Below the pieces are notes generated by a model, which was given only the letters and a program-made list of their open reading frames with translations, was not told where the DNA came from and did no database searches. This document shows positions 10,401 through 22,400 of a stretch of 64,000 nt of DNA, one piece after another. The stretch comes from CAMLIZ01 sp966212505 (GTDB taxonomy: Bacteria; Pseudomonadota; Gammaproteobacteria; Burkholderiales; Burkholderiaceae_C): positions 55,933-119,932 of the forward strand of contig CBIHRS010000015.1 of NCBI GenBank assembly GCA_966212505.1. The letters are read 5' to 3'. The position numbers and the translations under genes are program-made. Each line of letters begins with the position of its first letter. Within the stretch, counting starts at the first letter, position 1.

Positions 10401-13400
10401 CGCCGACAGCGAGGCATTGCCGCCCACCGTCACGTTGTCACCCAGCGCCATCGCGCCGCCGGCATCGAGCTGCAGTGAGCCCATGGCCTTCAGCAGTGCA
10501 AGCTGCTGGTCGCCGGAAGTTTTGATTCGCAGCGCGCCAGCATCGATGGAGGCGCCATCGCCCATCGTCCACGAGGCGGCCTCGATGTCGAGGGCGTTGG
10601 CCACCTGAGTTCGCTCACCGGCAGCTTGCGTCCCAGCACCGGCCACACGCAGCGTGGCCGCGCCGTTCACATCGAGCGCGCCGATGAGGGCGAGGCCGCC
10701 ACCGGAAGTCAGCGTGAGATCGCTGCCCACCGTGGTGGCTTCGGCGAAACCGACGTTGCCGCCGGCATCGACCGTCAAGGCGAGACCCGCGCTGACCTGC
10801 GCGAGCGTCACGCCCGAATTCGTGACAAGGGTCGTATTGCCGCCGACCCGAGCCCGGCTGCCCGCGCCCATCGTGAACGAGTCGGACTGAAGGCCAAGAT
10901 CGCCCGCGACGTTGACCGTCTTCGACGCCGCCAGCGTGACGGCTTGTGCCGCCGACAGTGAGGCGTCGCCGCCAACCGTCGCATCGTCGCCCAGCGCCAT
11001 CGCACCGCCTGCATTCAACTGCAGCGATCGGGCAGCCTTCAGCAGCGCAAGCTGCTGGTCGCCGGTGGTCTTGATGTGCAGCGAGCCGGCATCGATGGAA
11101 GCGCTACCGCCCATGGTCCACGAGGCCGCCTCGGCGTCGAAGGCGTTCCCCACGCGAGCCTGTTCAGCAGCCGCCTGAGTCCCCGCACCGGTCACACGCA
11201 GCGTGGCCCCACCGGCCACGTCGAGCGTGCCGGCAAGAGCAAGATCCCCGCCTGCAGTCAGCGTGAGATCGCCGCCCACCGTGGTGGCTTCGTTGAAGCC
11301 GACGCTGCCGCCGGCATCGATCGCCAGGCCGTGGCCCGTGCCTACCTGCGCCAGCGTCACACCGGAGGCCGTGGCAAGGGTCGCGTTGCCGCCGACCTGA
11401 ACCTTGCTGCCCGCGCCCATCGTGAGCGAGTCGGACTGGCTGCTCAGATCGCCGCCGACGTTGACGGTCTTCCCAGCCGCCAGCGTGATGGCTTGCGCGG
11501 CCGACAGCGCGGCATGGCCGCCCACCACCGCGTCGTCACCCAGCGCCAGTGCGCCGCCCGCATCGAGCTGCAGCCCCGCCGCAGTGCTCAACAACGCGAG
11601 CTGCTGGTCACCCGAAGTCTTGAGGCGCAGCGAGCCGGCATCGAGGGTCGCCGCATCGCCCATCGTCCACGACGCAGCCTCGATGTCGAGGGCGCCCGCC
11701 ACATGCACGCGCTCGGCCGCGGCCTGCGCACCGGTTTCGGCCACGCGCAACGTGGCGGCGCCATTCACGTCGAGCGTGCCCGACAACGCCAGGCGGCCGC
11801 GGGAGGTCAGCGCGAGATCGCCGCCGACCGACACGGTCTCGTCGAAGCCGACATTGCCGCCGGCATCGACCGTCAGGCCCCGGGCCGCGTCGAACTGCGC
11901 CAGCGTGACGCCGGAGGTCGCGATGATGGCGGCGTCGCGGCCGGCCTGGACCGCGCTGCCCCCGTCCATCGCGAACGAGCCGGACTGGCTGACGAAATCA
12001 CCGCCGACGCTGACCGTCACGCTCCCGGCCACGCGGATCGCCTGCGCAGCCATCAGCGATGCATCGGTGCGCACCGCCACGTCATCGCGCAGCACGATGT
12101 CGCCGTCGGCATTCAGGTCGAGCGCGCCGGCGACAGTGATCTGCGCGAGCCGCTGGTCATCTGCGGTCCGCAGACTCAGCGAACGGGCATCGATCGATGC
12201 GCCGCTGCCCATGGTCCACGAGGCCGCGTCGATCTGCAGCAGACCCGTCGTGTGCAGGCGCTCGCCCGCGGCTTGAGTGCCGGCACCGCCCGCGTTCAGC
12301 GTTGCCGCGCCATGCACGTCGAGCGCGCCGGCCAGCACGAGATCGCGGCCCGCGTCCACGTCGAGCGATCCGCCGATCACCGCAGCGTCGTCGAAGCGCA
12401 GGTTGCGCTGCGCTGCAATGCGCAGGTCGCCGCCGATCGACAGCGTTGCCAGCGTCGCGTCGGTTCCCGCGTTGAGGTCCGCGTCGCCGCCCACCGTCAC
12501 GCTGTCGGTGAGCGCAAGGGCGCCGCCGGCCTCGAGCGTCAGGCCGCCGGTGGTCTGCACCAGCGCCAGACCTTGGTCGCCGCTCGTGTGCACACGCAGC
12601 GAGCCGGCGTTGAGGGAGGCCCCCGGATCCATGCGCCACGAAGCGGCGTCGATCTCGAGCGCCTGGCCCACGTGGGCCGCCTGGCCAGAGGCCATCAGCG
12701 CATCGCCGCCAGCCTGCAGCGTCGCCGCGCCGTTCACATCGAGCGCGCCGTTGAGCGACAACTGCCCGCCGGCATCGACGACCAGGTCGGACCCCACGTC
12801 CACCTGTGCCAACGACACATCGTGCGATGCGGTGAGGCTCGTGCCGGTGCCGCTCGCGAGCTCGGCATTGCCGCCCATCGTGAACGACGACGAGGTGCTG
12901 CTCAGGCTGCCGCCGGCTTCCAGGCGCTTGTCGGCCGCGAGCGTGATGCCCTGGACCGCGCTCAGCTGGGCGTCGCCCGCCGAGGTGACGTTGTCGCCGA
13001 GGTCGATCTGGCCATCGGCGTCGAGCACCAGGCCCGCATCCGACAGCACCTGCGCCAGCTTCTGGTCACCCCGGGTCTTGAGCTGCAGCGAGCCCGCATG
13101 CAGCGAGGCGCCGGCGCCCATGGTCCACGAGGCAGCCTCGATGCCGGCCGACTGGCCGATCGTGGTCGACTGGCCCGCGGCCTGGGTGCCGCTGCCGGTC
13201 GCCCGCAGCGTCGCCGCGCCGGCGACGTTCAGCGCGCCCTGCAGCGACAGGTCGCCGCCGGCGTCGACCGACAGGTTGCCACCGACACTCACGGCTTCAT
13301 TGAAGGCGACGTTGCCGCCGGCCGTAACGTTCAGCTGCGTGCCGATGCCGAGCTTCGCGAGGCCGAGGTCGCCTGCCACTGAAAGAGTCGTCGCGCCGCT

Positions 13401-16400
13401 GCTAGCCAGCAGGCTGCCGCTGCCCATCGTGAGCGCGTCGGCGCTGATGCCGATCGCCCCCGCGGTACTGCGCAGCACGCTGCCCGCGGACAGGTTCATC
13501 GCGCCGGTCACGATGCTCGCCGTGCCGGTCTGCACGTTGCCCGACGCATCGAACGAACCGGCGTTGACGGTGAGCGCGCCGCTTGCGCTCAGCGAGGTGA
13601 GGCTCACGGCATCGATCACGCTCAGGCTGGCCGCGCCGGTGGCCGCGGCCACGCTGCCGTTGTGCATCGTGATCGACTGACCGTCGGCCAGCAGGCCGTT
13701 GGCGGCCGTCAGCGTGCCGTAGAGGTCGATGCCCGCGGTGGCCAGCAGGTCGAGGCGGCCGCTGCGGCTGGTGACATTGCCCGCGCTCAGCGCGCCGGCG
13801 TCGGCCATCAGCGTGACCTGGCTGCCGGCCAGCGAGGCATCGGCCAGCGACAGCGCCGCACCTTCGATCAGCGTGGCGCCGCCGGTGTTCCAGCTCACCG
13901 GCGCGGTGGCCAGCACGTCGCCGTCGGTGGTCAGGTGCACGCTGGCGGCCGAGAGGTTGCCGGCCAGCGTGATGTCGCCGCTGGCATCGAGCGCATAGGC
14001 GCCGTTCAGCGTGGTGGTGCCCAGGCTCCAGGCGCCCGAGCTCGTCACGTCGACATAGGCGTTGTTGCCATTGAGCGCGAGCGAGCCGCCGGTCAGGCGC
14101 AGGCTCACCGGGCGGGCGCTGGTGCCGATGTCGTACCGGCTGCTGCCCAAGGCCGCGCTCAGCGAGGCGCCGTCAGCCACGATGTGGTAACTGCCGGCGT
14201 TGGAGGCCCAGTTGGTCAGCGCGCCACCGGCGCTCACGCTCAGGAAGCCGCCCGCGCCGATGCTGCCCAGCGCCAGGCCGCTGCCGTTCTGCGCCACGTA
14301 GATGTCGCCCGGGGCGCTGGCCACGCGCAGCGCATCGGTGAGCGCCAGGTTGATCGGCGCCGCGGCGGTGCCGATGCTGCCCTGGGTGGTGGCGATGTTG
14401 AGCCCGCCGGCGCTGATGGTGGTGGCCGAGCCGGTGCTGCTGGTGATGTTGCCGCCTGCGGTGAGGCGGATGTCGCCGCTGGTGGACTTGACCGCGCCGA
14501 GCACCAGCGCATCGTCCGACTCGATGTAGACCGCATCGCGCGCGGTAACGGTCAGCTTGCCGCCGGCATTCACCTTCACCGGATCCTGCTGCTTCACCGT
14601 GGCCAGGAGCTGCGTCGCCGTGGTCGTGAAGCTCAGGTCGCCCGGGCCGGCGCTCACGAGCGCGGCCTGGTCGTCGGCGCTGATCACCGGGTTGCTGCGG
14701 CTGATCGCGATGCCGAGGTCGGCCGCGTCCTTGCCCACGCTGCCCAGCGAGGTGTTCAGCGTCACGTTGTTGCCGCTGATGTTGGCCGCGCGGCTGCTGA
14801 TGTAGCCGCTGGTCACCGGCGTGATCGCGGCCGAGCTGATCGCGATGTCGAGCTGGCTCTGCTTCCACTGCGCGCCGGTGGTGAGGCTGGCATACAGCGC
14901 CGACGCGGGATCGACCGTGTAGCGCCAGCTGCTGTTGTAGGCGGCGTTCGAGTCGAAGGGCTGGCTGGCGCCGAAGTTGTCGGCGAAGAAGGTCTTGATG
15001 CCGCTGTACTCGGCCTTCACCGCGGCGGTCACCGCCGCATCGCTCAGGCTGGCGCCGCTGACGCCCTGCTGGGCCGCCACGCGGGTGCGCATGGCCTCGA
15101 GGTAGGCGGCGCTGATTGCGAAGCCGGCATCGCTGTCATCGGCGAGGCGCTGCTTGATCAGGTAGTACTGCTGGTACTTGGCCGACACCTGGTTCTCGAA
15201 GGCCTTGACCGTCTCCTGGCCGGCGTTGGCCGCGGTCATGTTGAGCTTGTTCCACAGGCTCGACAGGTAGGCCGTTTCCTCGGCGCTGCGGCTCGTGGTG
15301 TCGATGCCGTTGAGCAGGCGGCCGTTGTCCAGCGTGATGGTCACGTCGCCGGCTTCGGCCGCGATGGTGTTCACCGTGAGGTTGCCGCTGGCCTGGCGCA
15401 GGTTGATGTCGCCGCGCGTGGCCACCGTGAGCTGGCCGCCGATGCTGATGTTCACCGCCTGGTTGGTCGCCACGTCGCCCAGCGAGCCGAAGCTGCTGGT
15501 CACGCTGACGTTGTTGCCGGCCAGGTGCGTGCCGCTGCCGCTGGGCAGCAGCGACTTGTCGACGTTGACCGTCACGTTGCCCGCCGCGGCGATCTGCTGC
15601 AGCGCGATGCTGCTGTTCTGCGCGGTGAGGTCGAGGTTGACCAGGCCGCCGGCGGATGCGTTGATCTGGCTGGTGATGGCCGTGAGCGCCTGCTGGCTGC
15701 TGCCGATGTCGCCCGTGGCGCTGAGCGTCAGCGTCTTGCTGTTGATCACCGCATCGGCCGCGTTGGCGAGGCTGCCGCCGGTGCTGCTGATGCTGGTGCT
15801 GCCGGCCGAGTTGCTGATGGTGCCGTTGAGCGTGATCCCGGTTCCCGAGGCCACCGACACCGTGCCCGCGCTGGCACCCACGAACTGCAGCTTGATCGGG
15901 TTGTCCGCCTTGACGTAGTAGTCGATCGACATCCGCAGGTCGTACGGGATCTTGTACTCCCAGTACCTGTCGGTGAAGGTCGAGCCGTAGTAGTTGGAGT
16001 AGCTGTAGCCGACGTGCGTCCAGTCCTGCGTGACCGAGCCGGCGCTGAACACGCCCGTCAGGTAGTTGCTGCCGCAGCTGCTGCACGAGGTGACGATGCC
16101 GCCGCTGCTGGTGGTCCACGGCGTGTCCTGGTTGGCGAACTTCCAGTTGCCCACCGGCAGGTATTTGGCATACCAGCCATCGGGCGGTGCGCTGTAGCTG
16201 CGCAGCACTTCGGCCGACTCGGTCCACTTGTACCACTGGTTCAGCATCGGCTGATAGCTGGTGGTGGCCTTGCCGTTGTCCCAGTAGCCCTCGGTGCTGC
16301 CGCTGGCGCCGTTGTAGGTCTGTGCGCTGCTGTTGGTGACGTAGTGCTGCACCAGCTGGCCGGCCTCGTGCACGTACCAGTCGGTGCGGTTGTAGTAGTT

Positions 16401-19400
16401 GGTGTCGGTGATGCGGATCAGGCCGGTGGTGGTGCTGCCCGCGTCGAGGTCGTTGACGACCAGCGCCTTGGTCGACGCGTTGTTCACGCGGATGGTGCCC
16501 AGGCCGTCGTCGACCAGGATCTGCCCGTCCTGGCCGGTGGAGACGATCTTGCCGCGCAGCAGCACCGTGCCGTTGCCGTTGGCCTTCACGTCGTCGAGCG
16601 TCAGCTTGCCCGACGCCACGTCGTATTTCAGCGTGATGCCGGCGTCGCCCGCGCTCATCAGCGACACGCCGGTGTCGATCGCGGTGCTCACCAGCACGTT
16701 GTGGCAGTTCATGCCAAACCAGTTGCAGGTGCGCGTGGCCTTGTCGTAGTAGAGCGGCTGCCCGGGGGTGATGCTGATCGTGTCGCCGGCCTTCAGCCCC
16801 TTGGCGTCGATGTAGGTCTGGATCGCGGTGTCGAAGCCGCTGCCGATGTTGACCGACCAGTTGTTGAAGTTGCCGGCGCGGATGATGCCGTTGACGTCGA
16901 TGGTGCCGGCGTTGATGGCGATGAACGAGGCGTTCAGCGCATCCTTGGTCACCGCGGTGCCGAGGAAGCCGCTGTTCTTGATCGTGGCGTAGTCGGTGGT
17001 CAGCAGCAGCTTGCCGGTGTAGTCGCCGACCGAGGTGAACTTCCAGTCGCCGTTGCCGCGGTCGCTGCCGCCGGCATGGTTGGGGAAGGTGAAGGTGGTG
17101 CAGTTGGTGCTGCACTCGGCCGAATCGTTGAAGCCCCAGTTGTAGAAGATGTTCGACACCACCGTGGCGCCCGAGCCGTAGGCGCTGGCGTAGTCGGTGC
17201 CGTAGAAGTAGCTGTTGAAGCTGGAGATGCCCTTGTCCTTGATCGTGCTCTCGTAGCGGTCGGCGATCCACCAGCCCACCGCCTCGTCGGCGCTCACCGG
17301 TTTCCAGCCGCGGCTGCTGGTCGCGTAGCCCGACAGCGCCAGCGGCGAGAAGCCGTAGCTCTGCATGCCCGACACGTTGACCAGGTAGATGTCCGACACG
17401 GTGAGGTCCATCTCCTTGGCGGAGATGTTGGCCGTCTGCAGCAGGCTGCCCTGCTCCACGTCCACCGTCACGGTGCCGCCGAGGTTGGTGATGTCGCCCT
17501 GCACGAACAGGTCGGCACCGGTGGCGCTCGGGTTGTGCGTGATCGTGATCTGGCTGCCGCCGCTGTTGCTGCTCTCGTTGACGTGCAGCGCCGCCGGCAG
17601 GCTGTTGGAGGCGCCGCCGGTCACCAGCACCTGGCCGCCGGCGTCGTTGGGGATCGTCAGCGTGTCGACGATCAGCGCCTTGCTGCTGTTGTTGGTGATG
17701 GTGATCGTCGGGTCGCCGTGGGCGGTGATGCTGGGCGAGCCGGCCTTCACCAGCACGCGGTCGGCCGCCAGGTGCACGTCGCCGCCGGCGGCGGTGATGT
17801 TGCCCACGTACACCGCGTTGACGGTGGTGGCCGAGAGTTCGCTGAGCAGCGGCGTCAGGAACGACAGCTCGCTCACGATCTGCTGGTAGGCCGCCGAGTA
17901 GGTGTAGCTGGCCTGATCGCTGGCGCTCAGCGTGGCCACGTAGGTGTCGACCGCGGTCTTCTGCGCGGTGAGTTCGTCGATGTAGCTCTGCAGGCTGCTG
18001 CGCGAGCTGAAGCTCGGAACGTCCTTGACGGTGGCCTCGGTGCCGCTGCCCTTGGTCACGCTGCCGTCGGCCGCGATCGTCACCGACTGGTCGTGGCGGG
18101 TGCCCGCCTCCACCGTGGCGGTGTTCTCGAAGGTGACCGTCGACGAGGTGTTGGTCTTGCCCGAGCCGGCCTTGATCTCGGAGCTGAACAGCTCCAGGTA
18201 GGGGTTGTGTCCGCGGCCTGTGCCGGTGGCATACACCCGGCCTTCGTCGGCCTGCAGCCACACGTTGCGCACGCTGCTGATGCTGGCGCCGCTGCCGATG
18301 TCGATGTTGTTGTTGACGTTGGCGGTGGCATCGGCCGTCACGCTGGTGTCCACCGGCGCGGCGGTCCAGTTGTAGACGTCGCTCACTGCGTTGAGCAGCA
18401 GCGTGTTGTCGGTGATGCTGTCGGCGCTGCGGCCGGCATACACGCTCACGCTGCCGTAGCCGGTCAGCTTGGCATTGCTGCCCAGCGTGACGCTGTTGTT
18501 GGCCGTCACCGTCACGTCGGCGGTGCCGCCGGCGGCGCCCACCGCCGCGTAGGTCTTGGCGTTGGCCGCGCTCCACACGTTGGCCAGGCTGTAGGTGCCC
18601 AGCTGCACCGTGTCGACCTCGTTCTCGAGCGAGACGTTGCTGCCCAGCGTGATGCTGTTGTTGGCCGTGGCGGTGACCGACGATTCGGCCACCGCGCTCT
18701 GGATGGCGCCGCCGGTCGAGAGCTGGGCCGAGTCGTCGATCGAGAGCGTGCTGTAGGCATCCAGCCGCAGCCGGTTGCCCAGCGTCTCGTGCGCGGTCAG
18801 CGCGAACACGTCGAGGCTGGCGTTGTTGCCGAGCGCGATGCTGGCGCCCTGGTTGTCGATGTTGATGGTCGACTTGGCGGCATAGCCGTTGATGCCGCCG
18901 CCGGCACCGGCGCTCACCGAGGTGCTCCAGCCCGCCAGCGAGGGCGAGGCGATCTGGTTCACCGCGTTGGTGGCGGTGATGTCCGCCGCCTGCGATTCGA
19001 AGCCCACGTACTGGCCCAGCACCACCTTCGCATCGAGGTCGATCGTGGTGGTGGCATCGGCGGCCGCGCCGCCCACCACCGACACCGCGGTGGTGTCGGC
19101 GCCGGTGTAGAACTGCGTCTCGTGGCTGGCCAGGATCTTCAGGCCGCCGGTGCCCACGATGTTGCGGCTGCTCGTCCAGTCGGCGATCTCCACCGAGGCG
19201 GCGGGCGCGTTGTCGGAGTCGGTCGCGTTGACGAACGCGTTGGCCGCGCTGCCGCTGATCACCCCGCCGCCGCCGCCGGTGGCGAAGGCCTCGTTGCGGT
19301 CGGTGCTGGTGGCGGTGAGCGTCAGGTCGCCCGAACGGCTGACGCCGGCGACCGGGTTCCTGCCCATCACCACGCGGGCCGAAGTGCTCGATTCGGCGGT

Positions 19401-22400
19401 GGCGCTGTTGGTGCCGATGCCGATGATCGCGCCGCCGAAGTAGGCGTCGCCGTCGGCGCGCTGGCCGGAGTAGTTGAAGGCGCTGACCGTCAGGTCGCCG
19501 GTGGGCAGCGTCACGTAGTTGCCGACGCTGGCCTTGGTGGTGCTCTTGTTCTGCGCCACCACCTCGGTGGCCGCCAGGCCGGCCAGCAGGCCGCCCGAGG
19601 CCGCCAGGGCCTTGGCATCGGCGCTGAAGTAGCCGCCCTGCTGGCTGCTGTCGGTCTCGCCGGTCTGCGCGGTCACGGTCACCGTGCCGGTGCCGCTGAA
19701 CACCGCGCTGTCGGCGATGCTCGCGTTGGCGCTGGTGTTGGCGGTGGCATAGGCGAACGAGCCCCCCACCGCGGCGCCAGCCGCCACCTGCACGCCATAG
19801 GCGCGCGCATAGGTCTCGGGCCTGGCGCTGGCCGTCACGCTCACGGTGCCGTTGCTGCCGGTGTCCACGCTGCCGATCAGCTGCGCGTCGACGTCGGAGT
19901 TGTCTTCGGCATTGCTGCTCACGCCCATCACGCCGATCACGCCGACGCTCACCGCGAAGCCGGTCGCCTTGACCTGGCCGCTGGCCGCTGCATCCACCGC
20001 GATGTCGGTGTAGCCGTCGAGCGTGTAGCCGGTCTTGCCGGCCCAGGCGTCGACGTCGCTGTTCTTCTCGGCACGCGACACCGAGGCGCCGACCACGCCG
20101 ACGCCCACGCTCACGTTCTCGGGGCTGTCTTCGTTGTCGCCGCCCACCTTCACGGTGGTGAGGTCGCGCGCCGACACCTGCAGGCCCTTGCTGTCGTTGC
20201 CCACCGCGCGGGTCACGCCGGCGACCACGCGGTTTTCCACCAGCACGTCGGAATAGGCCACGCCCACCACCAGCCCGCCGCCGCCGGCGCTGAAGGCCTC
20301 GATCTCGCCGGCCGCGCCACCGCTGCCGTCGCGCTCGGTCGCCGAGACGGTGACTTCGTGCGCGGTGAGCTGGGTGTCGACGATCGCGCTGTCGACGATG
20401 TATTCGCGGGTGATGCCCAGGCCGCCGCTCAGGCCGGCGATCGAGCCTTGCACCGCACCGGCCAGCGTGTAGGTATGGGTGCGGCCATCGGTGCTGACCG
20501 TCAGCGTGCCAGTGTCCAGCTTGCCGCCGGAGACGTGCGCGGCCAGCAGGCTGGCGCTGTCGACCTTCAGCGTCTGGCCATCGCCGGTGACGGTGGCGGT
20601 GGACGACACCGCCGAGTTCTGCACCTGCCCCTGCAGCGCGAGGCTGCCGCTCTTCACGTCGAGGTGGGTCTGCTCTGCGGTGGTGAGCTGGCTGTTGTTG
20701 CTGGCGTAGCCCTTGTTGACGGTGGTGTCGGCCGCGCTGGCCGAGCTGGTCAGCTCGCTGTCGGCGCTGCCGGCATCGCCAGCGCCGAACTTGATGAAGC
20801 CCAGGCTCACCGCGCCGGCAAAGGCGCCCGAGCCGCCGGCCACGCTGTACACCTCGGCCTGGCGGTCGGCCTCGGCGGTGATGCTGGTGTCGGTGGCCTT
20901 GGTGTCGCTGCCCACCAGCTCGGCCACGGTGGACGAGCTCGACAGCACCACGTTGAAGGCAGCGCCGATGCCGGTGAAGCCGATGCCTGCGCCTGCGGCC
21001 ACCTGCTTGGCGGTGTAGGTTTCCTGCGCGTCGATGCCCAGCGTGCCGATCGCGCCCGAGCCATCCTTGGCGCGCAGCACTGCGTCGTAGGCGCCGGCCC
21101 GGGTCTCGCCGCCCTGGTCGCTCACGTTGACCATGCCGGCCAGGCCGGCCACGCCGACGCCGACGCCCACACCGAAGGTGTAGCTCTCGATCGTGGTCGC
21201 CCGCGCCGCATCGATGTTCAGCGCATCGGTGTTGACGGTGGTCGAGGTGGTGGCGTTGTCGTCGTCCGGGTCGCGGCCCACGGTGGCGCGCGTGTCGCCG
21301 CCGATGCGGCTGACCGCCAGCGCGAAGCCCACGCCCACCTGCCCGCCGCCGCTGGCCGAGCCGGCCGCGAGGTCGCTCTCCTGTACGCGCTGCGCATCCA
21401 CGTCGACGCTGCCGGCCGTGGTGGTGCCGCCGAGCAGCCAGGCCTTCACGTCGCCGTACTGCGTGGCCACGACCACCGAGGCCGCGCCCGCGGCGGTGCC
21501 GCCGCCGGAGCCGCCGGCCGACACCGCCTGCGCCATCTGCGTGGCCGCGGCGTCGATCTTCAGCGCGTCGGCATTCGCCGTACTGCCCTGGATGCGCGCA
21601 TCGACGTCGTGCGTCTGCAGGTTCATCGACAGGCCGGCGATGCCGGCGCCCTGGCTCGCCCCCGCGATACCGGCCGAGATGGCCAGGCCCATGCTGTGGT
21701 CGCTGGCACGCACCAGCACGTCGGCGCCGCTCTGGCCGCTGACGCCGGAGTTGATCGTGCTGCTGGTGACCTGGGCCTTGGTCGAGCCCTCGAAGTCGTT
21801 GGTCGCGACGTTGATGGTGATCGCCGCCGCGCCGGTGCTGCCCGAGCCGGCCACGTTGATCGTGCGCAGCTTCTCGTAGCTGGTGGCGTTGACCACCAGG
21901 CCGTGCGCGCGCTCGGTGCCTTCGCTCAGCGCCTGGTCCTCGAAGCTCTGGCTCACCGCGTCGCGGTCGACGCCGTCGGCATCCGACAGGTCGCTCAAGG
22001 CCGGGCCATTGCTCAGCCGGCCGCTGCGCACGGTGGCGGCGGTGCCCTGCCCCAGCGCCTTGACGGTCGCGTTGTCGACCAGCGCCTGCGTCACGCCGAA
22101 GTCCACCGCGGTGGACACCGCGAGCGCCCCCGAGGCGCTGCCGGTGCCCACGCCCACCGAGCCGCTGCCCACCGCACTGAAGGTATCGGCCAGCGCGGTG
22201 ACGAGCACGTTGTTGGTGGCGTCGACCTGCGCGCCGCTCGCGATCTTGGCGGTGACGTGGCCATCGGTCACGTTGGTGCCGATCGAGGCCGCGCCCGTCA
22301 GGCCGGTGCCCACCGAGACACCGGCGTCCACCGTGATCAGCCGGTTCTTGCGGCTGGCATCGACCTCCACGTCGGCTGCCTGAATGACCTTCGAGCGGCC

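Noticed and set aside
5623..13210. Regular repeats that might suggest a CRISPR array
   Set aside because: The unit is 549 bp, contains no short repeat/unique spacer alternation, and is in frame with coding sequence throughout.
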